In this document: piece after piece, positions 1 through 6,502 of the stretch
Numbering within the stretch: position 1 is the first letter of the stretch
How the letters are laid out: each line of letters begins with the position of its first letter
Source of the DNA: an uncultured Bacilli bacterium
GTDB lineage: Bacteria; Bacillota_I; Bacilli_A; RF39; UBA660
Reading direction: 5' to 3'
DNA length: 16,331 nucleotides
NCBI GenBank assembly: GCA_947585065.1
Contig: CANPWX010000008.1
Coordinates: forward strand, 1-16,331
Program-made: the position numbers and the translations under genes
The notes under the pieces: model-generated
Told to the model about the DNA's origin: nothing
Database searches by the model: none
The model's input: the letters and a program-made list of their open reading frames with translations, nothing else

Positions 1-729
1 GATGCCTTCTTTTTTTCCATGTTCTAAACCATTATTGTAGACTATTTCATTATCTAGTTTTTCTTTGTCGTAATACATTAGTAAATCAAAATTATCTACG
101 ATTTTATTGATTTCTTTTCGAATGTTATCCATTAGTTTATCACCTTCATACACTTCATCTAAAACGCTTTTATCAGAACATACAAATATATACAGTAATC
201 TTTTTAATTCATCGTTCTTGATATCATTATACTCTAAATTTCTTAAGTAGTCTAGGTTAATATCAATAGAAAATAAATTTAAATTACTTTGAATATGATA
301 TTTGGCATCCATAAAAGAGCAAAAATAAATGAAGTCTCCTTTTCCGAAAGCATCAAAACTATTTAGATTAATTAAATAAACTGGTTTTATTTTAGGATAA
401 TCTTCTTTGTGATGAATCTGCCTTAAAAATAATTGGCATATATAACTATAGTTTTTTTGTTCTAACCCTTTATATTGTCCATAGTTAATTTCAAAACATA
501 TTACACAATCACTAGTTTGAAAAGCAATATCTGCTTCACTATTAATAATACTTGCATTTACTCCAACATTTGGATGAATAATTTCAAAATTTTCTTTTAA
601 ATCTTCATAAGGAATTTTCATAGCATAGCTTGCAATCAAAAGCAAATATTCTTCTCCTGCTTCACTCCCTGTAAATAATTTTTTGGCAACTTTATCATTT
701 AATAAATCTGAGGTTTTATTTGTTACCAT
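1..729 (-). CDS. Rpn-like PD-(D/E)XK nuclease / transposase-family protein, C-terminus cut by window edge
   Basis: Reading from the ATG at 729, 243 codons are open to the window edge with no stop. The start has a strong Shine-Dalgarno (GGAGG about 7 nt upstream). The N-terminal part has the layout of Rpn (recombination-promoting nuclease) proteins: a helical lead-in (NDKVAKKLFT, residues 11-20), a long helix, then S-E-A-D67-I-A followed by C-F-E80-I-N82. These fit the D...ExK/ExQ active-site strands of the PD-(D/E)XK fold. Most Rpn proteins have E-x-Q here, so Asn82 is a variant. The visible end, GLEHGKKEGI (234-243), resembles the start of the charged EG-rich tail typical of the family. Rpn nucleases cleave DNA and have been linked to RecA-independent recombination and phage defence. 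The gene is monocistronic as far as seen, has its own promoter and lies downstream of the rpoZ terminator. Family assignment is moderately sure; the function is inferred. Confidence 0.6.
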   Translation of the reverse strand, partial: MVTNKTSDLLNDKVAKKLFTGSEAGEEYLLLIASYAMKIPYEDLKENFEIIHPNVGVNASIINSEADIAFQTSDCVICFEINYGQYKGLEQKNYSYICQLFLRQIHHKEDYPKIKPVYLINLNSFDAFGKGDFIYFCSFMDAKYHIQSNLNLFSIDINLDYLRNLEYNDIKNDELKRLLYIFVCSDKSVLDEVYEGDKLMDNIRKEINKIVDNFDLLMYYDKEKLDNEIVYNNGLEHGKKEGI

Positions 730-776
730 CTGTTCCCTCCTCTCTCAATAAATTTCTTTTCAAAAAGATAGAAGCT

Positions 777-805
777 ATTTTATAGAGAAAGTTTTGATAT
801 TTCAA
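777..805 (-). promoter_or_regulatory. Predicted sigma-A promoter of the Rpn-like gene
   Basis: On the minus strand, TTGAAA (805-800) is followed after 17 nt by TAAAAT (782-777). This leaves a leader of about 40 nt before the ATG at 729. A TATAAA at 784-779 with a 15-nt spacer is a poorer alternative. The promoter sits just downstream of a tandem repeat element. Confidence 0.65.
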
Positions 806-809
806 GCGA

Positions 810-839
810 TTCGACAAAACAAGACAAAATTTGACAAAA
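810..839 (-). promoter_or_regulatory. Three tandem 10-bp TTTTGTCNNN boxes upstream of the Rpn-like promoter (putative activator site)
   Basis: Read on the minus strand, three contiguous decamers occur: TTTTGTCAAA, TTTTGTCTTG and TTTTGTCGAA. The last is followed by T, and the -35 TTGAAA begins 4 nt after the last decamer. Two boxes with the same sequence, order and distance to a -35 recur at 10507-10526. TTTTGTCGAA resembles the Spo0A box of sporulating Bacillota, and a 10-bp step puts each box on the same DNA face. That a Spo0A-like response regulator binds here is inference. Confidence 0.6.
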
Positions 840-846
840 AGACTAT

Positions 847-902
847 AAAAAAAAAGACTTATTTTTTCATCTGCTCACTTACAACAGTAATAAGTCCTTT
901 TT
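847..902 (-). terminator. Intrinsic terminator overlapping the 3' end of rpoZ
   Basis: On the minus strand GACTTATT (896-889) pairs with AATAAGTC (863-856). Flanking A and T runs extend the stem to about 14 pairs through one G-T wobble. The loop is about 25 nt, and a run of nine T follows (855-847). The rpoZ stop codon is inside the 3' arm, so coding sequence forms the hairpin. Confidence 0.7.
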
Positions 903-1071
903 CCAATTCTTCTAATGCTCTTCCAATCGTTCGTTTATTGGTATATTCTTGTTCAGCCATTTGATAATGGTTATTTTCTAGCATTTCTTTACTTCTAATA
1001 GAAGCAACATGTACTAGTGTATACTTTGAGTCTACGATTGTCAGCAGTTTATCAATAGAAGGATATAGCAT
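859..1071 (-). CDS. rpoZ: RNA polymerase omega subunit
   Basis: The 70-residue product is a short omega subunit, which binds the beta-prime C-terminal region and helps RNA polymerase assemble. Diagnostic stretches are YPSIDKLL at the start, YTLVHVASIRSKEM (residues 17-30), which contains the conserved helix that contacts beta-prime, and NKRTIGRALEELEKGLI near the end. An open frame extends upstream to a GTG at 1080, but that GTG lies inside the Shine-Dalgarno-like AAGGACGTGA. I therefore take the ATG at 1071, 5 nt after it. rpoZ usually follows gmk in Bacilli. Here it follows the DUF2779 gene with a 74-nt gap holding a promoter and dyad, and it ends in its own terminator. Confidence 0.9.
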   Translation of the reverse strand: MLYPSIDKLLTIVDSKYTLVHVASIRSKEMLENNHYQMAEQEYTNKRTIGRALEELEKGLITVVSEQMKK

Positions 1072-1093
1072 ATGAATCACGTCCTTACTCTAA

Positions 1094-1124
1094 TATCATA
1101 CTAAAAAAATGGAGTATGATACAA
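1094..1124 (-). promoter_or_regulatory. Predicted rpoZ promoter with a spanning inverted repeat
   Basis: TTGTAT (1124-1119) and TATGAT (1100-1095) are spaced 18 nt apart, about 24 nt before the ATG. The inverted repeat TATCATACT / AGTATGATA (1121-1113 and 1102-1094, 10-nt gap) overlaps both hexamers, as an operator would. The repeat lies upstream of the predicted transcription start, so it would act as DNA, not as RNA, in transcripts from this promoter. Confidence 0.45.
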
Positions 1125-1145
1125 GAAAAGAAAAAAAATTGACAA

Positions 1146-3035
1146 CTATTTTACAGTTTCTTCTTCTACTAATGATCTTAATGCTTTTAAAATTTCTACC
1201 ATAGCCCAGGTATCTTGTTGACAATAAATTCTTAAAGCTTCTTTTTTTAAAGCTAACTCTTCTTTACTCATATTATTATAATTAGCATATTCTACTATTG
1301 CTTCTGTTCCATTTTTTACTACTAAGTTTTTATAAGATAAATCACTAAAAACTGGTAGGGTTTTTTTGATTGAAAAAGAACCACTTAATTGATAGTTATA
1401 ATAATTCATTGTATCCACGTCTTCTCCTTCAAATCCTAGAGATTTATACAGTTCTTTATTATTATTTACTAGCCAAAGTAAGTCATAACCTCGATCTCTT
1501 AATTTTAAAAGAGGTTCACGATATTCTGGAAACATTTTAGCTAGTTCTTTTATTCTTGATTTTTCAAAACTTACATTTTGAGCAAATAATGTTCCTTTAT
1601 CGGGATCCATATGTTTGAGCATTAATTTTATTAATTCTTCTCTTTCATCATTCATTGTTTCAGCAAGAAAAATAACATTATCTTTTTGTTTATCGCATAC
1701 TCCAGGAGCTCTTTCTATATGAAGACTAAATTCAAACGGACTTTGAATATAAGGCCATTCTCCTTTAAATCTCGGAACGGGGCAAGGCATTGTTTCAAAA
1801 TCAAAATGATAGATTGGATATTTTATGTCGGCTAAGGCTGCCGATATTTTTTTTCGATTCACATAGACTTCATGGGTTTTAGTACATTCTCTTTGTATTT
1901 GATGATTTTTTCTTGTTATCCAACTTTCTGGAACATCTAATAAATTAATATATCCTTCATTAATTAACTCTAATCCTTTGATACGTGTCCCATCTTCTCT
2001 TAAAAAACCTTGACCATTATTTAAATAATTTAAACTACTGTTTTTTTCTGGGATACATTTTCCACATAAAGGTTTAAAAAATTTACAAACATTGTAAGTT
2101 TTCATGCCACAGTACGGCCCTAAGGGAGTGGGAGAAACATCTAAATCTAAGAGGGCTCTTTCTAAAGCTTCTTTTTCGGCTAAAATATATTTTTGGTATT
2201 CTTTCGTAATCCCATCCATTTGAAAAAAGGCAATTAATTCGTTTCCATCCTCATCTGTATTATAAACTGGCTCCGTATCTTTATATGTTCCATCAAATAT
2301 ATATTTGGAATTTAAAACTGCTAGAAAATAATGAATTTCTTTTTTTTGTCCTTTGGGATTTTCTTTATATTCTCCTTCAATTATCATTCTTTGAACTGCG
2401 AGATCGTGTGTATATTTGCCAATTCCGTAACGATCAAATAGTTTTTGTCTTTTGGCATCATAGTTTTCAATTGTCATTTCGCTTTCTAAGGGATAATCAG
2501 GAAGTTCTCCTTTTAAATAGAAAATATTTCCTTTTTTTAAAAAGATAGGGTATTTTTCTCCCCCCATTTTTTTTAATCCTGCCGTTAATTCTTCATATTT
2601 CTTAGAAGTTGTTGCTTTTACTTCAATAATATTAATGGCATCTTCTGTTTCATTATAAATATCCACGTAGCATACATAACGAATTCCTTTTTCTTCAAAG
2701 TCAAAAGAAACTTGATCTGATGTTTTTTCAGCATAAATGGTTTCGCCTGGAAACATACGTGCGGCTAGTTTTCCAGCTTCTAGTTCCACTCTTTTATAAT
2801 ATGGCATCATTGCTTCTAATTGACGATTTATGGAAACTGTATGATCAATCTCTTCTCCATTTTCATCTTCTTCGACCATGGAGTGTAAAATTTCTTCTAT
2901 TTCATTTTCTCTTTCTTGTAATTTATATTCTTTATAAGTTATATCTGCATCTAGTTTTTCTTTTTTTAGATCTTCTAATGCCACATATCTTCGACACCTT
3001 GTATAGTTTACAAAATCTGTTTTGGTGATTGCCAT
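1146..3035 (-). CDS. DUF2779 protein: Cas4/RecB-like Fe-S nuclease fused to a DEDD-type 3'-5' exonuclease
   Basis: This 629-residue protein has two apparent nuclease modules. The N-terminal half resembles Cas4/AddB-type PD-(D/E)XK nucleases: Cys14 (KTDFVNYTRC), the core D125...I-I-E138-V-K140, and a cysteine group C309, C317, C324, C327. With Cys14 this group could hold a 4Fe-4S cluster. The C-terminal half (from about 405) matches the DUF2779 family and looks like a DEDD exonuclease: Y-H-F-D412-F-E414 (motif I), A-Q-N487-V-S-F-E491 (motif II) and Y604-C-Q-Q-D608 (motif III, the YX3D form). The start ATG shares one base with the stop of the upstream prepilin-like gene, and GAGGTGGTG supplies the ribosome site, so the two are translationally coupled. 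Family membership is fairly sure. A role in DNA end processing, repair or DNA uptake is inference from the folds. Confidence 0.75.
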   Translation of the reverse strand: MAITKTDFVNYTRCRRYVALEDLKKEKLDADITYKEYKLQERENEIEEILHSMVEEDENGEEIDHTVSINRQLEAMMPYYKRVELEAGKLAARMFPGETIYAEKTSDQVSFDFEEKGIRYVCYVDIYNETEDAINIIEVKATTSKKYEELTAGLKKMGGEKYPIFLKKGNIFYLKGELPDYPLESEMTIENYDAKRQKLFDRYGIGKYTHDLAVQRMIIEGEYKENPKGQKKEIHYFLAVLNSKYIFDGTYKDTEPVYNTDEDGNELIAFFQMDGITKEYQKYILAEKEALERALLDLDVSPTPLGPYCGMKTYNVCKFFKPLCGKCIPEKNSSLNYLNNGQGFLREDGTRIKGLELINEGYINLLDVPESWITRKNHQIQRECTKTHEVYVNRKKISAALADIKYPIYHFDFETMPCPVPRFKGEWPYIQSPFEFSLHIERAPGVCDKQKDNVIFLAETMNDEREELIKLMLKHMDPDKGTLFAQNVSFEKSRIKELAKMFPEYREPLLKLRDRGYDLLWLVNNNKELYKSLGFEGEDVDTMNYYNYQLSGSFSIKKTLPVFSDLSYKNLVVKNGTEAIVEYANYNNMSKEELALKKEALRIYCQQDTWAMVEILKALRSLVEEETVK

Positions 3036-3373
3036 TAAGCCACCACCTCAGCATGGTAGTCTGTTCCTTCTTTAATAATTTTTATTTTTGTATTTCTTAT
3101 TTCTTTATCATTGTTTAAATCGATTAAAAAGCCAGCATCAATAATATCACTTCCATAGATATAATTTTCTTTTTCTTTAAATTCATCTGAATTATATTTG
3201 GCATAATATTCTGCTGCGAGTAATAAGGTATGGTTTGTTATTCCTATTTGATTATCCTCTTCTTTAATTTCTTTTAAAGCAAAACTCACTTTGGTCACTG
3301 CAAAACCAAATACAAGTGCGATCACGACACTAAGTAAGACTAATTCTCTTGCTACAAAACCATTTTTATTCAT
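3035..3373 (-). CDS. Prepilin-like (type IV pilin / pseudopilin) small membrane protein
   Basis: The frame is open from 3418, but the ATG at 3373 has the better ribosome site (AGGATGTG, 7 nt away) and gives a sensible N-terminus of 112 residues. MNKNG then FVARELVLLSVVIALVFG has the hallmarks of a prepilin-peptidase substrate: a short basic leader ending in Gly5, Phe at +1, Glu10 at +5, then one hydrophobic helix of about 20 residues. The rest is a small polar domain (TNHTLLLAAEYYAKYN, then an acidic stretch and a beta-rich end). No pilus ATPase or prepilin peptidase is in the window. It is first in a unit with the DUF2779 nuclease. It might instead be an ordinary signal-anchored protein, since the LxxxE pattern is less canonical than FTLIEL. 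Confidence 0.55.
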   Translation of the reverse strand: MNKNGFVARELVLLSVVIALVFGFAVTKVSFALKEIKEEDNQIGITNHTLLLAAEYYAKYNSDEFKEKENYIYGSDIIDAGFLIDLNNDKEIRNTKIKIIKEGTDYHAEVVA

Positions 3374-3398
3374 ATTTCTACACATCCTAACTATTAAA

Positions 3399-3407
3399 AT
3401 TATAGCA
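3399..3407 (-). promoter_or_regulatory. Extended -10 promoter for the prepilin-like / DUF2779 / rpoZ unit
   Basis: TGCTATAAT on the minus strand (3407-3399) is a perfect extended -10 (TGnTATAAT) and lies directly after the greA U-tract. No good -35 is seen at the proper distance, which extended -10 promoters tolerate. The 5' leader would be about 20 nt. Confidence 0.55.
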
Positions 3408-3416
3408 TAGTTGGGC

Positions 3417-3438
3417 AAAAAAAAGAAGTGTTTACTTC
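3417..3438 (-). terminator. Short intrinsic terminator at the end of greA
   Basis: On the minus strand GAAGT (3438-3434) pairs with ACTTC (3429-3425) around a 4-nt loop, followed by eight T (3424-3417). The greA stop codon TAA straddles the stem-loop junction. The stem has only five pairs, so termination may be partial or NusA-assisted. Confidence 0.5.
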
Positions 3439-3893
3439 ACATCTTTGATTGTCACATCATAATTTCCATTTGGACTTAAAACTTCTACAACTTCTCCTTT
3501 TTTATGGCCCATTACTGCTTTACCAATTGGAGATTCATTGGACACTTTATTTTCAAATGGATCTGCTTCTAAAGAGCCGACGATTTCATATATATCTTCT
3601 TCGCCATCTTCATAAAGAATCGTTACAGTTGAACCAACAGTCACTGCACCTTTTTCATTTTTTTCTGCAATGGTGCTATGTTCTAATTTATATTCTAACT
3701 CTTTAATACGAGCTTCTACTTGAGCTTGTTCATCTCTTGCAGAATCATAGTCAGCATTTTCTGATAGATCTCCTTGAGCTCTAGCATCTTTTAAATCTTT
3801 TATGACACGAGGTCTTACTACATTTTTTAATTCATTTAATTCTTGTTCTAACTCTAAATATCCTTGAGCAGTTAAAACGATTGATTGTTTCAT
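3432..3893 (-). CDS. greA: Transcription elongation factor GreA
   Basis: At 153 residues this is close to the usual GreA length of about 158. GreA enters the RNA polymerase secondary channel and stimulates cleavage of backtracked RNA. The N-terminal coiled coil (about residues 8-75) carries the tip motif G-D42-L-S-E45-N-A-D-Y-D, whose Asp and Glu assist the polymerase active site. The C-terminal FKBP-like domain shows the expected VGSTV, SPIGKAVMGHKKGE and V.V...G...V pattern. It follows trhP2 with a 39-nt gap, as in B. subtilis, except that udk, which normally lies between yrrO and greA, is absent. A good promoter begins inside the trhP2 3' end, so greA can be expressed independently. Confidence 0.95.
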   Translation of the reverse strand: MKQSIVLTAQGYLELEQELNELKNVVRPRVIKDLKDARAQGDLSENADYDSARDEQAQVEARIKELEYKLEHSTIAEKNEKGAVTVGSTVTILYEDGEEDIYEIVGSLEADPFENKVSNESPIGKAVMGHKKGEVVEVLSPNGNYDVTIKDVK

Positions 3894-3926
3894 AAAATCA
3901 CTCTTTCCTTAAATTCCATAGAAAAC

Positions 3927-3955
3927 ATATTACTATAAAATATTTGCTTTGTCAA
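3927..3955 (-). promoter_or_regulatory. Predicted greA promoter inside the end of trhP2
   Basis: A consensus -35 TTGACA (3955-3950, inside the last codons of trhP2) is followed after 17 nt by TAATAT (3932-3927). The leader to the greA ATG is about 27 nt and contains the weak ribosome site AAGGAAAGAGTGA. Confidence 0.55.
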
Positions 3956-5123
3956 TCACTTTTAAACGCATCATATCATACTTTTCTAATGGTTTTTCTA
4001 CTTTCATTTTTATGATTTCATTTGGATGATTTGCTTCTAAAACATTTTTTTTCTGTTCATTTGTTATTGTATGTATTTGCATGGAAAAAGTTTCTAAATT
4101 TGGTCCAAAAAACTCTACGACATCTCCTACTTTAAAATAATTTCTTTGTTCTAAAGTGACTATTTTTTCTTTTTTATCATAGTCTAATACTAATCCTAAG
4201 AAATCTTGATTTGATATTTCCTCACGTCCTTGAAAGTATTGTTCTTCTTCACTTGGTAATTTTTGGAAAAATTGAGGTGTTGATTCGCGATTCGCACATC
4301 GATTTAAAATTTGTAAAGAATAGATGGTATCTTCTTTTGTTAATGTTTTCTTTTTTATTTGATCCATAAGACGGCGATAGGTTACTATTACAGTAGCTAT
4401 ATAATAAATCCCACGCATTCTACCTTCTACTTTTAAGGAATTCACTCCACATTGGATCATTTTTTCTATATAAGGAATCATATTTAAATCTTTACTTGTC
4501 ATTTGATAGTTTGGTTTTCCTTCTACTTCAAAATTCCAACGACAAATCTGAGCACATCCTCCTCTATTGGCATCACGATTTGTTAAAACATTTGATAAAA
4601 CACATCGTCCAGAAATAGAAGTACACATAGCTCCATGAATAAAACATTCTAAATCGAGTCCTGTTTCTTTTTTTATATTTCTAATATCTTCTTCTGTTGC
4701 TTCTCTTGCTAATACAATTCTTTTTACTCCTAATGATTGATAAAATTTTGCTGCCAAAGGATTTAAAACACTTGCTTGTGTTGATAAATGAATTTCTAAA
4801 GGAATTTTTAAATCATGAATAAGATTTATAATGTAAATGTCACTTACAATTACGGCATCGACTCCAATTCGACTTAAATTCCATAAATACTCTTCTAATC
4901 CTTTTTCATCTTCATTATGTAATATTATATTTACTGTAACATATACCTTTTTTCCTCTTTCATGGGCAAATAAAACACCTTTTTCTATGTCTTCTAAAGA
5001 AAAATTTTTGGCATTTGCCCGTAGACTAAAATTTTGACCTCCAATATATACGGCATCTGCTCCATAATGAAGTGCAAATTTTAGTTTTTCTAAATCTCCT
5101 GCTGGTGCGAGTAATTCGATCAT
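3933..5123 (-). CDS. trhP2: Peptidase U32-family tRNA hydroxylation protein (YrrO/TrhP2 type)
   Basis: I take the ATG at 5123, giving 396 residues that begin MIELLAPAGDLEKLKFAL, the typical U32 opening. Upstream residues in the open frame belong to the overlapping previous gene. The U32 signature is clear: the stretch around 160-196 has E-C-F-I-H-G-A-M-C167, S-G-R-C174, N-R-G-G-C190-A-Q-I-C194-R. The last four cysteines are the family's probable Fe-S ligands. YrrO, with YrrN, is established in B. subtilis as needed for prephenate-dependent hydroxylation of U34 in tRNA; this identification rests on motif and gene order. The ribosome site AAGGGTGA overlaps the stop codon of trhP1 with 5 nt between the genes, so the two are coupled. 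Despite the family name it is unlikely to be a protease. Confidence 0.85.
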   Translation of the reverse strand: MIELLAPAGDLEKLKFALHYGADAVYIGGQNFSLRANAKNFSLEDIEKGVLFAHERGKKVYVTVNIILHNEDEKGLEEYLWNLSRIGVDAVIVSDIYIINLIHDLKIPLEIHLSTQASVLNPLAAKFYQSLGVKRIVLAREATEEDIRNIKKETGLDLECFIHGAMCTSISGRCVLSNVLTNRDANRGGCAQICRWNFEVEGKPNYQMTSKDLNMIPYIEKMIQCGVNSLKVEGRMRGIYYIATVIVTYRRLMDQIKKKTLTKEDTIYSLQILNRCANRESTPQFFQKLPSEEEQYFQGREEISNQDFLGLVLDYDKKEKIVTLEQRNYFKVGDVVEFFGPNLETFSMQIHTITNEQKKNVLEANHPNEIIKMKVEKPLEKYDMMRLKVIDKANIL

Positions 5124-5128
5124 AAATA

Positions 5129-5899
5129 TCACCCTTTCGGTGGCAAACGATAAATTGTTTTCTGATGTAAAAAGCCATCCCAATTTTCTAAACTTTTTTC
5201 TGTTTCAAAAGATTTTAAAAAATCCTGTATTTTTTCATAGTTATCCCATTGTAGATTTAATAGATGAAATGCCACTCCTTCTAAATTTAATAATTCACGT
5301 CCATCATATTTTTTAGAATCATATATCACTGTACCATATTCATTTTGGATTAAATAAAATTGTTCTTTAGTATTTGGTTCTTCTATCCATAAATCATTTG
5401 TTTCTTCTAAGTTATAATGGACTTCATAATTTTTAATTAACGTTCGCCTAGAGTACATAAGAGGCATGAGTCCATAGGTAAATAGGCCAATAGAATTTGG
5501 TAGATATTCTATTATTTCTTTTATCTCTTCTTGTGTAATATCTAATGATAGTATCACGTAATCGACATATTTCAAATAAGTTTGGGCAGTAAATTTACTA
5601 CAAGTTGCATGAGTAGCATAAAAAATTTTTTTGATTTTTTTGTCTTTTAACAGTTCCACAATTCCTAAATCTTCAAATACAATTCCTTTTATCTTGTTTG
5701 AATCTAAAATTTTTTTTAAAGCCAGTATTCCTTCTGTGTCTAAAATACGGTTCACATAAATATAGTCTTCTTCTGTTATTTCTTCTATGGAAAATTCTTT
5801 TAAAAAGCCAACACAAAAACCTTGTAATGGATAGAGAAACTCTACATTTTCCATTTTTTCTTCTTTTTTCTTAGGGATTATAAAATATTTATTTTTCAT
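5129..5899 (-). CDS. trhP1: Peptidase U32-family protein, short cysteine-poor paralogue (YrrN/TrhP1 type)
   Basis: The 256-residue product is the smaller partner of the following U32 protein. It keeps the TIM-barrel-like lead (VEFLYPLQGFCVGFLKEF) and the late motif TYGLMPLMYSRRTLIKNY that marks the YrrN type, but lacks the four-cysteine Fe-S signature, as is usual for this paralogue. It is shorter than B. subtilis YrrN (about 309 residues), so loops are trimmed. The start is ambiguous: the ATG at 5899 lies 11 nt inside trmR, while an ATG at 5854 begins MENVEFLYPLQ, nearer the fold. Neither has a strong ribosome site. Together with trhP2 it should act in tRNA U34 hydroxylation. The order trmR-trhP1-trhP2 equals yrrM-yrrN-yrrO of B. 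subtilis, which is the main reason for the name. Confidence 0.78.
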   Translation of the reverse strand: MKNKYFIIPKKKEEKMENVEFLYPLQGFCVGFLKEFSIEEITEEDYIYVNRILDTEGILALKKILDSNKIKGIVFEDLGIVELLKDKKIKKIFYATHATCSKFTAQTYLKYVDYVILSLDITQEEIKEIIEYLPNSIGLFTYGLMPLMYSRRTLIKNYEVHYNLEETNDLWIEEPNTKEQFYLIQNEYGTVIYDSKKYDGRELLNLEGVAFHLLNLQWDNYEKIQDFLKSFETEKSLENWDGFLHQKTIYRLPPKG

Positions 5900-6488
5900 T
5901 TTGCTTTCTCATACTTACAGATATTCCATCACCAATATCATAAAATTTTGTTTCAAATTCTTCATTGGTATTTAGAAAATCAATGTAAGCTTCTATTTTT
6001 TCTACTAATTGTTTTAAGTTTTTACTTTCGATTGTGTCACTTTTGCCAACATATCCATGAAATTTTAAATTATCGGTAATAATAACTCCTTTTGGTGCGA
6101 GAAAATATTGAAACTTTTCAAAGAATTTACGGTATTGAGCTTTTGCAGCATCAATAAAAATTAAATCATATTCTGTCTTTTCTGATAAATTTACTTCTAA
6201 GGCATCTTGAAATACTACATTTATTTTATTTTCTAATCCACATTTTTTGACATTTTTTAGGCATTCCATATAACTTACTTCATCTCTTTCAATTGTTGTG
6301 ACTTTTACATCTTTATCACTTGAAGCCATAAGTATTGCGGAATAACCAATTGCACTTCCAATTTCTAAAACATTTTTAATTTGATTGTTTTTGATATATT
6401 TCATTAAAAAAGCGATTCCTTCTTTTTGCATAATTGGAATGTTATGAGCTTTTGCATATTCTTCCATTTCTAAAATTAATTCTTTCAT
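5889..6488 (-). CDS. trmR: tRNA 5-hydroxyuridine(34) O-methyltransferase (YrrM/TrmR)
   Basis: This is a 199-residue class I SAM-dependent O-methyltransferase of the catechol-OMT type. Motif I is N-V-L-E-I-G-S-A-I-G-Y-S (residues 39-50), the acidic residue binding the SAM ribose is in T-I-E67-R-D, and the metal-site pattern is F-I-D113-A-A-K and T-D139-N-L. In B. subtilis TrmR methylates 5-hydroxyuridine at tRNA position 34 to 5-methoxyuridine, which widens wobble decoding. The next two genes make its hydroxyuridine substrate, so the three form one pathway in order. Small-molecule OMTs share these motifs, so the name depends on the neighbours. The gap after mltG is 14 nt and the ribosome site is weak. 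Confidence 0.85.
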   Translation of the reverse strand: MKELILEMEEYAKAHNIPIMQKEGIAFLMKYIKNNQIKNVLEIGSAIGYSAILMASSDKDVKVTTIERDEVSYMECLKNVKKCGLENKINVVFQDALEVNLSEKTEYDLIFIDAAKAQYRKFFEKFQYFLAPKGVIITDNLKFHGYVGKSDTIESKNLKQLVEKIEAYIDFLNTNEEFETKFYDIGDGISVSMRKQNEK

Positions 6489-6502
6489 TTACAACACACT
6501 TT

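Noticed and set aside
810..839. CRISPR-like or minisatellite array from the tandem decamers.
   Set aside because: There are only three 10-bp units with no spacers, and placement against a -35 fits a regulator binding site better.
1072..1080. GTG start for rpoZ three codons upstream of the ATG.
   Set aside because: The GTG is part of the Shine-Dalgarno-like AAGGACGTGA, and the family N-terminus fits the ATG at 1071.
5124..5183. Twenty-residue N-terminal extension of trhP2.
   Set aside because: It overlaps the end of trhP1. The ATG at 5123 has a good ribosome site and gives the canonical MIELLAPAGD opening.
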